From: Erythrophleum ivorense
Lineage: Eukaryota > Streptophyta > Magnoliopsida > Fabales > Fabaceae
Direction: 5' to 3'
DNA: 64,000 bases
Assembly: GCA_026724425.1 (NCBI GenBank)
Contig: JAIUCV010000003.1
Location: 65,587,088 to 65,651,087, forward strand
In this document: positions 1 through 14,000 of the stretch, in pieces
How the letters are laid out: each line of letters starts with the position of its first letter
Position numbering within the stretch: the first letter of the stretch is position 1
Translations under genes and position numbers: made by a program
Notes under the pieces: model-generated
Database searches by the model: none
What the model was told of the DNA's origin: nothing
What the model saw: the letters and a program-made list of their open reading frames with translations, nothing else

Positions 1-3000
1 TCAATGGAAAAACCTGTTGAAGCAGTGACTCTTCATATTTCTGCAAAAGAGTACTACCTTGATGTCATTGCAGAAGAACTTGGTTTAGAAGATGCATCTA
101 ATATTCTGATTTCAAGGTGGGGTGAAAGTGGGGGAAACCTTTTTTACCCCCTTTATTATTATTATTATTATTTAGTTGGTTACTCTCTAACTTATTCTTG
201 TTCTCTGACAGGAATGTGGGTAAAGCATCTTCTGAAACAAGACTATTCTTTGCTGCTCCCAGATCATTTCTACTGGACCCATCCTCTGATTTGCTAAATG
301 TGAAGGAAACTCCACATTTTGAGGGATCTCTAAATGTGAGGGCAAATTACCTGTCTGGGCAATGTGTATTTGGTGATGCAATATTGGCATCCATTGGATA
401 TACATGGAGATCTAAAGATCTTTTCTATGAAGATGTAACGGTTCGGTCATATTACAGGTATCTTTACTTTACGTACCTTATTTACTTGTTCATTGTGTCA
501 TGTCAACCTTATATTTCCTTCTGAGCAAAACTAAAAGTATTACTTTAAGAAATCAAAACATATTAAACGTGTCTATATGTCCTGCACATTTGCTGTGTAG
601 TGATTTTCAACTCAAGTGTTCTCAGAAAAACTTTGGAAAACTTTTGTTGTTTATTTTATTACAGTAACAAAATTCCCCTTAACTCCTACGTTATGGGTTA
701 GTACTTAGGCATATGTCTATATATGGCTAATGGCTTATTGTATTCAATTGTAATGCTTAAAATGCTGATAATGCCATCGAGCTATATCTGACTTTTATAT
801 CAAGCAAAACTTCTTGCCCTGTCATTTTATGTAATCAAAATTCTCTTTGTTAGATATTAATTAAAACCAATCCTGGGCCCTTACTTAATAGTTTAAGCCA
901 TAGTTATTGGAACCAAACCAGTCATTAATGATAAACGTTGCTGTCTTTGAAGATTATTCTTATGAGTCTGTGTCTTCTTCTGTCTTTAACTTCCCATATG
1001 TTTTAACCAGTTTTTTGGAGTATGACCAAGCCTAATTTTTGTCGTATGAATTTTACACATTTCAATTTCTATCTCTGAATCATTGTGCAAGATTAGGTAA
1101 CTTCTACATTTAATTATCGCTAGATTGCTTTCACAGGATGCTTATAAGTAAGACACCAGGTGGCATCTATAAATTGTCCAGAGAGGCAATACTTGCAGCT
1201 GAATTGCCATCAACGTTTACCTCAAAAGCAAACTGGAGGGGTTCCCTTCCCAGAGACATCCTTCATATGTTTTGTCGTCAGCACCGTCAATTTGAACCTG
1301 TCTTCTCCCCCATAAGTTGTCCTTTGAAAGGATCATCTCAATCATCAGGATCATATTTGAAGGATGCATGCTCAGCTACAGAAGAGATTGAACATGTTAG
1401 AGGAGCCTCTTTAACAGCAAGTACAAAGCAATCAGACGAGTCAGGATGCATGTTCAAATGTGAAGTTAAATTACTTTCTAAGTCTGAGAATCTGATAATT
1501 GTTTGTTCCCCACAAGATCAATTTAAGAAGCAGAATGATGCCATGCAGAATGCTTGTTTGAAGCTTCTATCATGGCTAAATGAGTATTTTAAGAACAGTA
1601 ATGTTCCTTTTGAGATGTTGTATCATACTGCAGACAGCTTCAATATTCAGATTCATTCCAAAAACTTGTTTGAAGAGTTTGCTGTATGTCAATCAGTACA
1701 AAATAATCAGCTTAACACACTTAGATGTATGCATCCGCCATGTACCATGCCTGGACATGGAATGCACTCATTAAAGATCGAAGGTTCAGATTCTGGTGTC
1801 TGTCCATTCAATGGATCTATACCTTGTATAAGTTACTCTATTTCTTTGGTGGTGAAGAGTGAAAACATGAAAGAACTTATTGAAGTTTGTGAAGAATTTG
1901 AGTTTGAGATAGGGGCTGGTGCTGTGATTCCCCATGTTGAGTGGGTTGTGATGCAAATGTCTGTTGGCCAGTCTGCTTGTTTCACTACAGAGTTACCCCC
2001 TTCTGAATTGATTTTAGCTTCAGCTGGTGATTCAGTCAGAGTTCTTTCTTTGTTATCTTCTAGTAAGTTGTTTTCTCCTATCAGTAATATATAGATAGTT
2101 TCCTAAATCTTGGTATGGCTTAGTTGATGAAAAACTAAATGCTTTTAAGATGCTGAACTTGCAAATTGAATGGGGTTCCTCCTTTCTGTTATTTATTTGT
2201 TTATTTATGAAAAGTGGTGTGGGCAAGAGGAGAGCACATTTTAGTCAGGGATGGAGGGTCTTTATTTGCTTCTAAAAATAATTGGATTGACATTGCTCAT
2301 TTCATTAGTTATTTATATTCTCATTTTTTCAGAAGCCTGCTGCATGGAATATGCAATAGTTTTGACCAAGTTAACAGAACCTCTGGAGGAAAGGATGGAA
2401 CAAGCTCTTTTTAGCCCTCCACTTTCGAAGCAAAGGGTGGAATTTGCAGTGCGTCACATTATAGAATCCTGTGCTGCAACTTTGGTAGACATGAATTTCT
2501 TATTATCTATTCCTTATTGTTTATCTAGGACATGAGTTTAATATTCTCTTTGGTGATAGGTTGATTTTGGATGTGGATCCGGAAGTTTGCTGGAAGCATT
2601 GTTAAACTATCCTACTTCTCTTGAAAAAATTGTTGGTGTTGATATTTCACTGAAAGGTCTTACTCGGGCTGCAAAGGTATCAACCACTTTGTTATATCAT
2701 GAAACTATCATTTTCTTTTGGTACAGCACCTAGGATATCTGTTTAAGATAGGATGTACAAGAGTTGAGTTATGTTGTTCTAAAGCTACAATGATTGGCAA
2801 CAACATCTTCACATGATACGTCTCATATCATAGCCACACGGAGAATGCTATATAATCCAACTCCGCAGAATCTCATTAGGATTATATTGTACCCATTATT
2901 TACTACAGTCTTGGTATTTAGTCTGATGGAGTTATCAATTTGCTACTACTGTACATAATTTGAAGTTTAAAATTGGTAAATTTGAAGTGGCCATATTTGT

Positions 3001-3291
3001 AATCATTTGATGTAGAAAATAGTTTATGTGTCTTTGAATTAGTAGAATCGGAATTTGCTATATTAGAGGATGCTGTCTTTGACATATGTATCAGTAGCCC
3101 CTGATGTACGCTGTGTACAGTGTAGACATATTTGTTTATGCAATTAATTGAGACTACACTGGATGCCTATAAATGTAACATACAGCTTGATGTTTGCAAA
3201 TACTTGTGTTCAAAGTTGTCAAACTCACGAGTTTAAGTAAATTCATGAGAGGCAGGTGAACTTGATTCGTAGACTCGTAAGAGTTTACATT

Positions 3292-3328
<37 letters not shown>

Positions 3329-5428
3329 AGCTTGAGAAGAGAAAATGGAAAGAAGAGGAAATGTTTTTGGCATATTGATGGAGAGCTTGTAGCAAATGGG
3401 GAGATGGCAAATTGAAAGGTGTAGTGAGATGCAAGTTGCTGCAGCCTGTTGCAAAACTATTGCTTGGGGGAGGGTGATTAATTTTCAACCAAGGTGGGCA
3501 GCGTTTTGAAGTTTTAGGGTTTCATTGTGGAGTTTTTTCACTTCTAAGCTGGGTTAGGCTAAAGGAAGGAGGAGGCTGGGTGAACTAAGATTCAAAATAC
3601 ACCCAAAAAAAAAAAAAAATTTCGACTCATACAGGTTTGAGTTTGCAGCAAGTTCACCAAAAAGGGAGTTTCATTGGAGTTGACTAGTTTTCCTACCCTT
3701 AACTCTTAAACTCATCTGAGTTTATGAGTTAATTTGCAAGTTTGACAACAACACTAGTCATGTTGCCTTCTGATCTAGGGGATTCTTGGTCTTGGTGGAC
3801 CCAGTCATGTGTGAAGGGCATGGGCTATCACAAATTTATCATGTTTAGAAATATGGAAATTTTCATCCCTTTCTTGAAGTTAAGCTGTTTGGTTTTTAAT
3901 GTTGATAGCTATGAATTCTGCAGGTCCTTAATTCAAAATTAGTTTCAAACTCAGATGCTGATGTGCCATCCACAGCGATCAAATCTGTAATTCTTTATGA
4001 AGGTTCAATTACAAGTTTTGATTCCAGATTGCATGGATTTGATATTGGCACTTGCTTGGAGGTACTCCCTTCTCTATTGTACTTTTTACTGTTGTTGACT
4101 TACTTTCTTGTTGTATGCCCAAATGTAAAGATATCCATTAAAACATCAATTCTTCTCTTCTATTTTTGCAGTCACTCATCTATAGCTGTTAGTTTAACTA
4201 TCGTTGATCCTAGAATATGTTCTTTATTATCTTTGTTAAATAATTTGGCAATATTTAACATGTGTTCAATAATTAATATTGCATTGTTGCCTTCTTCCCA
4301 CCTATTCTATTTTAGGACCATATGTATGACGTATTGCCCATGGATGCATGCTTGCATTCTCTGGAATTTTGTGGCAGATGACTTCTTGATATGGCATGGT
4401 AACGATTTGGAAATCTATATTTCAATCACAATTTAAACTGACGCTAAAATATCATGAGTGAGAATGGTCAAATAGGAAGTACTGGGTTTCAATAGGAAGC
4501 AATCTGCTAAAAGATTTTGACTTTGCACTATGGAAAATTACAATAAGGAAAGATGTAAATTGTGACGGAAATTCTGAGCTTACTTCTTTCTGCTTCTACA
4601 TTTCTTTGTGTGGTTGCAGGGCTATTAGAATCCTAAGTATAATATATATTCATACAAGCTTGCATTTACACTCTAGTTCCTCAAGACTGCACTAGAGCTG
4701 TAGAGTGTTGCTAGTGTGGTCTGATCATTCTTTATCTGGTGTGGGAAAGTCAGTTCTGCATTCATTATCTATTGAAACATTTGAGTTTACTACTAAGCAT
4801 ATTCTATCAATGTGGAACTTAGGTATTACATATTGAATTACTTTACTTGAAGTATCCTTGTGGTAGCCATTCAAATTGAACTATGTACCATGTAAGCACT
4901 GCCTGTTTGTTTTAGACCTATGAATGCACTTTCTTTATGGGAATTGTGATTGGCGTGAAATTGATATAAATCACTGGTAAATTGTAGGTTATTGAGCATA
5001 TGGAAGAAGATCAGGCATGTCTATTTGGTGATGTGGTATTGAGTTCTTTTCGACCGAGGATTCTCATAATTTCCACACCAAATTATGAATACAATGTAGT
5101 GCTTCAGAGGTCTAATCCAACAAGCCAAGAACAAGAAGAGGAATTGGATGAAAAATCCTCATTACCATCATGTAGATTTCGCAACCATGACCACAAATTT
5201 GAGTGGACTCGGGAGCAGTTCAGTTGCTGGGCATCTGATTTAGCTGCACGGCATAATTACAACGTGGAGTTCAGCGGGGTGGGCGGGTCTGCTGATCTTG
5301 AACCAGGCTTTGCTTCACAAATTGCTGTCTTTAGAAGAGAATCTATAGCTGATAAAGATGAGCTGAAGGACGCTGATTTAGAGCACCATTTCAATGTAAT
5401 ATGGGAATGGAATAGTTTCAACAAGTAG
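1..5428 (+). CDS. HEN1: HEN1 small-RNA 2'-O-methyltransferase, 5'-truncated by the window edge
   Basis: HEN1 adds a 2'-O-methyl group to the 3'-terminal ribose of miRNA and siRNA duplexes, protecting them from uridylation and decay. Exons read as 1-116, 212-457, 1137-2062, 2333-2484, 2560-2676, 3924-4061 and 4988-5428; all join in frame at GT-AG sites and give 711 residues, so roughly the first quarter of the usual plant protein (about 940 aa) lies upstream of the window. The C-terminal methyltransferase domain is clear: SAM-binding DFGCGSGS at the start of exon 5, VGVDIS after it, and the metal-binding set split across the exon 6/7 junction (CLE|VIEH, visible residues E565, E568 and H569) with a further His in RNHDHKFEW. 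The middle exons match the plant-specific region before the catalytic domain. Exon 7 ends in a TAG stop. Catalytic residues are intact. Identification is from recognised family sequence. Confidence 0.95.
3215..3749. mobile_element. Candidate MITE in HEN1 intron 5
   Basis: The ends are inverted repeats: the left starts GTTGTCAAACT and the right ends AGTTTGACAAC, an 11-bp perfect match followed by weaker complementarity built from repeated ACTCATGAG/GAGTTTA-like words. A (TA)n run lies inside. It sits between exon 5 (ending 2676) and exon 6 (starting 3924). I could not find a convincing target-site duplication, so the superfamily is undetermined. Confidence 0.5.
3294..3326. repeat. (TA)n microsatellite
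   Basis: A perfect TA dinucleotide run of about 33 bp inside HEN1 intron 5 and inside the candidate MITE. Confidence 0.9.
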
Positions 5429-7039
5429 ACTATTTTCTTTTGACTATACGCTGAGGCTTGTACAGTTTACTCAACTGCTGGGAACTCAGTGAAAAAGGAG
5501 AAACAAATGAGAATGACAGAAAGGAGAATTCGTATTCTGAATTTTGATACTTCCTGTATGTAGTCCGAATTGATTGCCATAAAAGAAAAGAGAGGGATGT
5601 TGGATTATGTGTATTCTGACGAGAGATTTATAGCTGTGGGGGATCGGTAATTCTAATTATATAATTTTGGTATTACAAAATGGAAACACATTAACGTGGT
5701 TGTATTTAATTTGGCAGAAAATTGTTTGTATTAAAAATATTTTACGAATGTTGGAAAATAAGACAATTACTGAAATAGAATAAAAAAGTAAATTATATTA
5801 TGATCCTTGAAATTTGTTTAGAGGATGAAATTTAAGTAAAATTTTTATTTTTTAATAAAAAATATAACATGTTTTTTCTAAAGAAAAATTCAATCATGTA
5901 GTGTTGAGGTGCTAAGAGTTTTTTTCCTTGTCATACTATTATTAAAAAAGTTGATGACAAATATTTAAAATTTGTATTCAAATTTTGTTCAAGTTATATT
6001 TAATTCTCATCTTAATTTAAAAATTATATTGACTTGTAACCCTATAAATGCTTTGTTTTGTTTATTTTTATATTTAGCTCACTTTTTTTTTGGGTACTAT
6101 TAAAAATTTAATTCAAAGACTAACCACACCAATGTCTTAGGGTTAGATTACATTTTTTATTTTTTATTTTTCTTTTGTGTTCTCTAATTTTAACATAAAT
6201 GACCCATCTTTGACTGAATTGAAAACATGAATTAAGTGAGGTAAGTATAAATTGACTCGAACATCACTTGACAACAATCCAAAAAAAAAAAAATAAGAGT
6301 CTTGTCACCAATATAATGCTCATATGATTCCTGCCTGTGGCTGTCAGAATTCTATAATTACTAACAAATTTATCTGGTTGAGTTTTTCAAATGCCGCTAG
6401 TTATGACTTTTTATGAATTTGGACAATTATTTGGAAGAATAAGACTATAAATTGCCAAGAGGTTATTGCTTGCTTGAAAGGACAACCATGGGTTTTTAAT
6501 TTAGAATGTATCAAACTTTTATCTGGTCTACTAGCTTAGAGAACTTCCCTGGAAATATATGATTGCCTTCAAGATGCATATCCCCTTGGCGTAGTAATTC
6601 TGAATCTCTGGGAGTCTATGTTAGATACATGAGCAGACAATCACACATGATATGTAAAACCTGCTAGGGCTTCAAATCTTGGCAAGAGAAACTCCAAAAT
6701 ATAATTACATCATTGCACTTCATTTGGCAGTCTTATTGTCTGCAAATCAATTGCTTCAAATTTTTTTAAATAGGCAGCGTCTACCATGTCATCTATGGAC
6801 CACACTTAGTTGAAGTTAACAATAAAATATACAATTTTAATACTAGGTGGAGTCCCTTAAATTTTTTATGACAAATTCATTTGTGGATATTGTTTGTAAA
6901 CAATATGGTAGGCCGCTTATCCAGGAATGCCTCAGTTACTTCAGCTCAATGGGCTGTAGTTCTTAGTGTTTTCATGGACAGGACTTATTTCACATCATTT
7001 TACCCAAAGAAAACTGCTCAGGTCTAATTTTGTTAGATG
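5429..7039. other. Convergent intergenic region HEN1 / PPR
   Basis: AT-rich DNA between the convergent 3' ends of HEN1 and the PPR gene. The first 150-250 bp are presumably the HEN1 3' UTR. I see long A/T tracts but no coding frame with recognisable similarity, no RNA gene and no complete repeat. Confidence 0.6.
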
Positions 7040-8863
7040 TCACCAGTAGTCTTTACAAGAACAAGTCCCATCTTTAAAATGATGAAAGCGAGTCCGATCT
7101 CTAACTATAATATTTGTTCGAAAAATAGCTGATATCAGCTTGGTGCTAGCATGGCAGTCCTCACAAACACGAAGGTTTTTGAAAATTCTTATAGGGGAAC
7201 TTGAATCCGAGGCTGCTATAAGAGCAAATGCTATCGCTAGCCTTTCACTATGGTAAGAGAGAGCATCTTCCTTATCTTCTTCTTCCATATCAAACAAAAC
7301 TTCAGATGTTCTTGGCCTGTGACCATATTCTTGTAGCCTTCTATTCATCTCCTCAATCTTCAAATATATCTCTTTGGAAAATGGATGAGATTTATCACCT
7401 ATGAGGAACTTATGCATGGCACCACTAATCTCAACCAAGCTAAATCCAGGAATCTTGTTAACCCCATGATATTTCATCAGAGTCCTCACTCTCTTCACGT
7501 CATCCCACCTATTAAAATTTGCATACATATTGGACAGAAGCACATAGTTTCCACTAGTTTCTGGTTCTAATTTTATTAACTGTTTGAGGGCAACTTCACC
7601 TATCTCTATATTTCCATGAAGTCTTGCTGCGCCAAGTAAAGCCCTCCACAATATTGCATTTGGCTTCATGGGCATTTTCTGCACCATCTTCTCTGCCTCA
7701 TTTAGACGTCCGGCTCGACCTAGAAGATCAACTAGGCAACCGTAATGCTCAAGCTTTGGCTCAATACCGTGAACCTCCTTCATGGACTCGAATATTTTAC
7801 AACCCTCCTCTACCAATCCAACATGAGAACAGGCAAACAATGTAACAATAATAGTTGCACTATCAGGAACTAACCCCTCAAGTTTCATCTTCCTATAAAG
7901 TTCAAGCGCATGATGCCCGTGACCATGAGCCGCAAACCCACCAATCATGGCATTATAACAAAATGTGTCCCTTTCAGGCAATTTATCAAACACTTGATAT
8001 GCAAGATTCACACAGCCACATTTGGAATACATGTCGACCAGTGCAGTACCCACAAATCGGTTTACCAGAATATTGTTCCTTAACACATAAGCATGTGCCC
8101 ATATACCTTGACTAAGGGCACCTGAATTAGAACAAGCTCCGATTAAAGCCACAAGTGTAACTTCATTAGGCCTTATTTGAGACTCCTGCATCTCATTGAA
8201 GGCATACAATACCTCTAAGGACACATCAGCTTCTTCAAACCTAGCATTTCGTGTATAAGCAGCTAATAAAGTGTTCCACATGGCCAAATCAGGTTCACTA
8301 ATTTGATTGAATAGATATCTACACCGGCTTAATTTGCCACATTTAGCATAGAAATTGAGCAGCGAGGCCTGGACAAAGTGATCACAGGTGGGTTCAAGGA
8401 ATTTCAAGACATGGGTATGGAGGGGTTGGCCATAATGTAGCCATGTGTCAGAGGCACAAGCCTTGAAGAGGGATGGAAAAGTGAAACTATTGGGTCTTAG
8501 GGTAGTGTTATTGTGGAAGAGAACTTGGTTATAAAGTGAGAAGGCTATGTGGGTATGGTCACTATGATTATCGATGAGAGAAGAAATGAGAGTATTAAAG
8601 AGGAAGATTGTTGGGTTTGGGATGTTTTTGAAGATGTTAAGAGCATAGCTTAAGGAAAGCTTGGAGGATTGAATGAGGAGACGACTGAGAGGGTATGTGT
8701 GGAGGGCGAGACCAATTGTTACCATATGGGCGTGAAGTTGCTTTAAGGTGTCAAGTGTATGGCATCGTTCAAGGATTTGCAGTGTTGGGTGGTCAAAAAT
8801 GGGGCTTTGGGATTTCATTGGAAGGGGTGGCCACAATTCAAGCTTCAAAGTTGTGATCCACAA
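7040..8863 (-). CDS. DYW-subclass pentatricopeptide repeat protein, intronless
   Basis: A single exon of 607 codons. PLS-type PPR proteins bind specific organellar RNAs, and the DYW domain is the cytidine deaminase of plant C-to-U editing. Repeated PPR helices are visible (for example LVDMYSKCGCVNLAYQVFD, YNAMIGGFAAHGHGHHAL, YGCLVDLLGRAGRLNEA), followed by the E/E+ region (NAILWRALLGAARLHGN, YVLLSNMYA) and a full DYW domain with the deaminase signatures HSERLA and CEDCH, ending CSCKDYW. The start at 8863 gives a short extra N-terminus; an in-frame ATG at 8818 (MKSQSPIFD) is a plausible alternative. No obvious transit peptide is seen, although targeting to mitochondria or plastids is expected for the family. 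The RNA target cannot be read from the sequence. The whole frame is intact. Confidence 0.92.
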   Translation of the reverse strand: MWITTLKLELWPPLPMKSQSPIFDHPTLQILERCHTLDTLKQLHAHMVTIGLALHTYPLSRLLIQSSKLSLSYALNIFKNIPNPTIFLFNTLISSLIDNHSDHTHIAFSLYNQVLFHNNTTLRPNSFTFPSLFKACASDTWLHYGQPLHTHVLKFLEPTCDHFVQASLLNFYAKCGKLSRCRYLFNQISEPDLAMWNTLLAAYTRNARFEEADVSLEVLYAFNEMQESQIRPNEVTLVALIGACSNSGALSQGIWAHAYVLRNNILVNRFVGTALVDMYSKCGCVNLAYQVFDKLPERDTFCYNAMIGGFAAHGHGHHALELYRKMKLEGLVPDSATIIVTLFACSHVGLVEEGCKIFESMKEVHGIEPKLEHYGCLVDLLGRAGRLNEAEKMVQKMPMKPNAILWRALLGAARLHGNIEIGEVALKQLIKLEPETSGNYVLLSNMYANFNRWDDVKRVRTLMKYHGVNKIPGFSLVEISGAMHKFLIGDKSHPFSKEIYLKIEEMNRRLQEYGHRPRTSEVLFDMEEEDKEDALSYHSERLAIAFALIAASDSSSPIRIFKNLRVCEDCHASTKLISAIFRTNIIVRDRTRFHHFKDGTCSCKDYW

Positions 8864-9737
8864 AGCAATGGATTCCCCCTTTTAATAAACTCAACGGAGA
8901 AATGAACCTGCATATATAAAACATATGTTTCTTGGTTGGATAGGAATATTTCGACACAATATAGAAAAAAAAGTTTTCATACGCGTTAAATAATGTTGCT
9001 TGTGAACTTGCAGGTGTAGCCTTGGGCATTCAATCTAAAGTTTAAATTTATATTTTATTAATTTAAGTTTATTAGTTATTTTGATTTGGTCTCTAAATTT
9101 TTTTCTATTAAATTAATATTTTAACTCTTAATTAGTATTGCTTATATAATAAACTATAAGCTTCATCTATTATCTTAACACATATATAGGACCTTAAATT
9201 AAGATACCAATTAAAAGTTGACCGATTAATTTAGTACAAAGTAAATTTAAAAAGTCAAATACATTTAAGCGATAAAAAATATTAATTTAATCCAACTTAT
9301 AACTATTTTTGAAAGAATAATTATGCTAAATTTTTAAGCGATCCATTTAAGCAGCCGGGTCAGACTGTTTTTGTTATCCCTGCGGTATGAACAATGTCCT
9401 ATGGAGTGTCACTTGGACAAATATTTGTATTAAAATAATTATATTAAAAATATTTATACTATGAAGAAGTAATTATTTATGTATATCAAAAATAAAATTA
9501 AAAAAAAACTTATTTGAGATAGTCACATGAATATTTTTTTAAATATCTTTGGTAAATATTTATTGTTAATTAGCATGGGATCTTGTGTGACTATAAAAAA
9601 ACCTATATTTTAATATAATAAAATAACATATGAGTGTTTTAAAAAAAAATTACCCCAAAAAAAAAAAAACACGAAACCCGAAACAAAGAAAAAAATATTA
9701 TTCTAGAGCTAATCAACGGTACCAATTTCCTATACTC

Positions 9738-9782
<45 letters not shown>

Positions 9783-11062
9783 TAGCATGGCCTTCTGCAA
9801 ATTTAAGAAATTCAAGTTTTTGGCTGTCAGCTCCATAGAAGAAAAAGAAAAAATATAGTGAGTCCTACTAGAAAAAAAAAGCAAGTAAACAGTAAAAATA
9901 ACACGGTTTTTATATATATATAATGATGATTATAAATAAATAAATAAATAAATAAATATTTTAATTTTATGTACGATGGCACGTTCAAATTAAAATTACT
10001 CATATAATGGACGACGGAGAGGGCAAAGAAGTTGAGAAACGTTGATCTTCGTCTCCAGCAAAGCACTCGCTTGACCGCAGGACCCCGCCTATTGCCAGTC
10101 AGGCTTGCGTAGCGCTATTGACCTCAAGCTTGGTCTGGTGGCTGCACACTGCGCACAAAGTAAAAATACGCCTATTGCTTTTATCAAAATTAACCAAATT
10201 AATCAGATAACATTTTTGTCTTGGATTTATTGATTCTGAGATGGGTTTTTCGTTTCATTACCGATAAAAGCATTTCATTTTGATAAATTTCTTCGAATGC
10301 CCTGCATTGTATATAATAAATCTGCGTTGTATTAACTGTGGTACCATTTCTAGACAGTTTTTTGTAGTTTTCTAATGTGCTTCATGGATGCAAGCTGGAT
10401 TCTCAGCTTGCTGTGTTTCTGGGTTTATAGTTTTTATTTCAAGTTTTGATGCTGCTCAACTACATGCCCAAACCCAAACCCACCTCACTAAATATCTTTA
10501 AAACACTAAGAAAAGCTAGTTCCACAACTCTGTTTACGCAAAAATACACTCGTTGTTTTGTGACATTGATTCTGCAGATTGCTTTACAGATTAATGGCAG
10601 AGAAGCAGAGTTGTATTTTCTGTGGCCGGAAAGTTGTGGCAGTAGCATTGCTTGCGGTTTAGGATATGAAACAAATCATCAACCAGCCAAGCAAGTTAAT
10701 AATCCCACAAAGCACATAGTCATACACTTTTCCACTTTCTCCAAGACTCATTTTTATTGGATACTGGTCTTTAATTGAAATGGAGATTAAAGACACCATT
10801 AGCCTTTAGGACGTGGTGGGCTTTGGCACTGTTGTCTTCTACTAATAATCTAATAGTCCCCATCCTGTTGTCAATATTCAAGTAAAATCCCTTTAGTGGG
10901 CTCCTTTTTGGCTACCTAAAATAATTGACCTGTTTATACATGTTGTTTTTGTAACATTTGGTCCAATAGACCTGTTTTCTTCCTTAAGTTCCAATTTTCT
11001 TCTTTCTTTGATTAAAAATTTTATTCCATAGTGAGTACTTTTTTTTGGTGTGATTGAAGGTG
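8864..11062. other. Divergent intergenic region PPR / HDH
   Basis: Promoter region shared by the minus-strand PPR gene and the plus-strand HDH gene. It is AT-rich, with a (TA)n run at 9743-9774 and an AAAT-type run near 9940. A more GC-rich stretch at about 10040-10160 may hold the HDH transcription start or 5' UTR. The short frame at 10446-10778 shows no recognisable similarity and I do not call it a gene. Confidence 0.5.
9743..9774. repeat. (TA)n microsatellite
   Basis: A perfect TA run of about 32 bp followed by a short CA run, in the PPR/HDH intergenic region. Confidence 0.9.
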
Positions 11063-14000
11063 ATGATGGACAGTCAGCTTATATGTTTTAACCAGAGCAA
11101 TTATTTGATCAGGCCATCCCAAATTGACCATTATCAAGTTACTAGCGTTTCCAGAAGGTCCAGAACAACATTGATTCAACTTCACCGTATCCCTGCTGGT
11201 AAATCAGTTTTGCTCATTACTTTGTGTAACTGAGGATATGGATCTGTGCATGTGCTGTCTGTGTGAGTGGGGGCATTCAATTCTAATCACCAAATTAAAA
11301 TTTCAGTTTAGCATTTTTGTATGGATATGCTGCATACAACTCATGGTATATAGACTACATGCAGAGACAGACAAAAAGATATATGACATAACCTATAATC
11401 TTTGCACCATTATATGGTTTGTGGTTTTGTTGTTGGAAAATAAGGTGTTAAACCACTTTGTGAGATGAACTGTATCATATCCCCAAGCTTTGTTCTTCGT
11501 GCCATCATGTTGCATTTGTTGCTACAGTGTTCACCCGTAATGAGATAAGGTGCTCGATGAAGTCATGTCAATTGTCAGAACTTACTCAGGCTGAGATTCA
11601 GAGCCTTAAGGCTCGCCCTCGCATAAATTTCTCTTCGATTTTCAGTGTGGTAAGTATTTTTCCCTCATAAACTTATTATCTACTGTTTGTTAAAAATGTT
11701 TTATTGTAGATCATTTTCATAAGAACAGTTCTTCATTGACGTAGAAGCCATGTGTTACAGGTAAACCCCATTGTTGATGATGTTCATAAGAGAGGGGATG
11801 CTGCAGTTAAAGAGTTAGTGCTTCTTAATTCCTTATTCCCAATGAAGTTTGTTTAAATTTGTTGTTAATTACTTTCAAGCTAGTGACTAATACTATTTAC
11901 TTTCGAAGTGTATCTTTTCAGATTTTCTTTGGCTATGCATTAAACTTTAAACATTGTATGTACTCTTGTTCGTAGATATACATCAAAATTTGACAAAGCA
12001 GAACTGGATAAGATAGTTGAAAATGTCTCAGAGCTTCCAGATCCAGTGGTACAATTATTTAAACATGCATAACTTATTAAAAAATTTTGTATGTATTTGG
12101 TTGAAAGTATTCCTTTATTTTGATCATGTTTCTGTTGCATGTGAACACTTATTGACTTGGTGCCTTTCTGCAGCTTGATGAACCTATTAAGGAAGCTTTT
12201 GACATTGCCTACAGCAATATATATGCATTTCATGATGCTCAGAAGTCCACTGATAGAAGTGTTGAGAACATGAAAGTATGTTAAAGACTCAAAGCTCATA
12301 TTTGTTTCTGGGCTAGCTTGGGTGGACAAGTCACGGGTGTGAGGTGTTATACATATTCATGTGCATCATAAAGTAAAAAGTTCAATGTTTAATAGGATTG
12401 GTATAGCAAAGTGCAATAGTAAGAAGCAAATGATTGCTGCAATATCTTGGAAATGTTAGATAGATGCTGGAAAGATATAATGCTTAGAAGATTGTTTTCC
12501 AGATGTGGTCATATGCTTCTCTGTCCTCAAGCAGTTTATTCTAATCTTGTGGATCTTCATAAATGAATGTGTATGTTATGCCGTTTCATTTTATGTCTCA
12601 TGTTTGTGACACTCTTTGTTCCTCAAATTTCAGTGCTACCCAATACCCTATTTTGTGAGCCTTTTGTGTTTTCTGAAAATGTCAGGGAGTCAAATGCAAG
12701 CGAGTTGCAAGAAGCATTAATTCTGTGGGCCTTTATATTCCAGGGGGAACTGCAGTATTACCTTCAACAGCTCTGATGCTTTCAATAGTAAGTTGAACAA
12801 ATATTTCATTAGCCTTTTTTTTTTTCCATCCTATAATTATTATTGTGATTATTGAAATTTATCACCAGATTAAGTTGACATTTAAATACTCTGTATCTAG
12901 CCTGCACGGATTGCTGGATGTAAAACTATTGTTCTTGCAACTCCTCCGGCTCAGGATGGCAATATATGCAAGGTATTTGTTCATATTGATGAATAATATA
13001 ACTATGAGGTTTCTCTAGTCTTGTTCTGACTTCTGACCAATGATTTCCTGTAGGAGGTTCTGTATTGTGCAAAGAAGGGTGGGGTGACTCACATTCTTAA
13101 AGCAGGAGGAGCACAGGTTTTAAAGCATGATAACATAACCCTTTTCTGGCTCTGTAATTTGAGACAAATATCCTTATATTTAGTTGCATATTTATGAATT
13201 TGTATTATTTTAAACATTAAATTATAATTTACTTGACATTCTTCTCCACTGCAGGCCATATCAGCAATGGCTTGGGGTACAGAATCTTGTCCCAAGGTTC
13301 TCATTAATACTTCATCTCTCTTGTGTTCTACATTGAAATTATTGTTGTGCTATTAGTAGTCATTAGATTGAGCTTTATCCCTCTCTTAGTACTAGATGGA
13401 TTTTCTAATATGAATTTTAATTATTTTATTATTACATTTTGCATATCCCATTCTAAAATCCATCTGTCTTCATGATTAGATATGTAGATTTATTCAAATT
13501 CATCTCTTGATAGATTTATATGGCTCTTGAAATCTCACTCGCACTGTCATTATTTAGTTGAAGAGTTTAATGTGTTTTCAATTTGTGGTTAATTGCAACA
13601 TATTTCTGACCACTTTATTCTTTATGAATATATGATTACCAACTAAGATATTATATCAGAATTTGCTCACGTCAATGTTTTAAAGAAGGTATTAATTATA
13701 TTATATAATCAAGTAACCAAAAAGTATCTAGAAGTAACTTCTTCTTTTTTCTAACATAAAATCTAAGTATTTCATAGTTTGCATCATTTTTTCAATTGTG
13801 AACTTGTGATGTCACTTTTGCAGGTTGAGAAGATTTTTGGCCCTGGAAATCAATATGTCACAGCTGCAAAAATGATACTGCAAGTAAGCCTGTTTACATT
13901 AACTCTGTGGTTCTGTTTTCATCATTTTGTTATATTCTTGAAATCTTAGAGCTTTTTGTCTTTTTTCCTTTTCTACTCTTTAAAACCTCCTGCAGAACAG

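Noticed and set aside
10446..10778. 110-codon frame upstream of HDH as a separate gene or HDH start
   Set aside because: No recognisable similarity. HDH has a good start at 11063 that splices in frame, and this frame does not connect to it.
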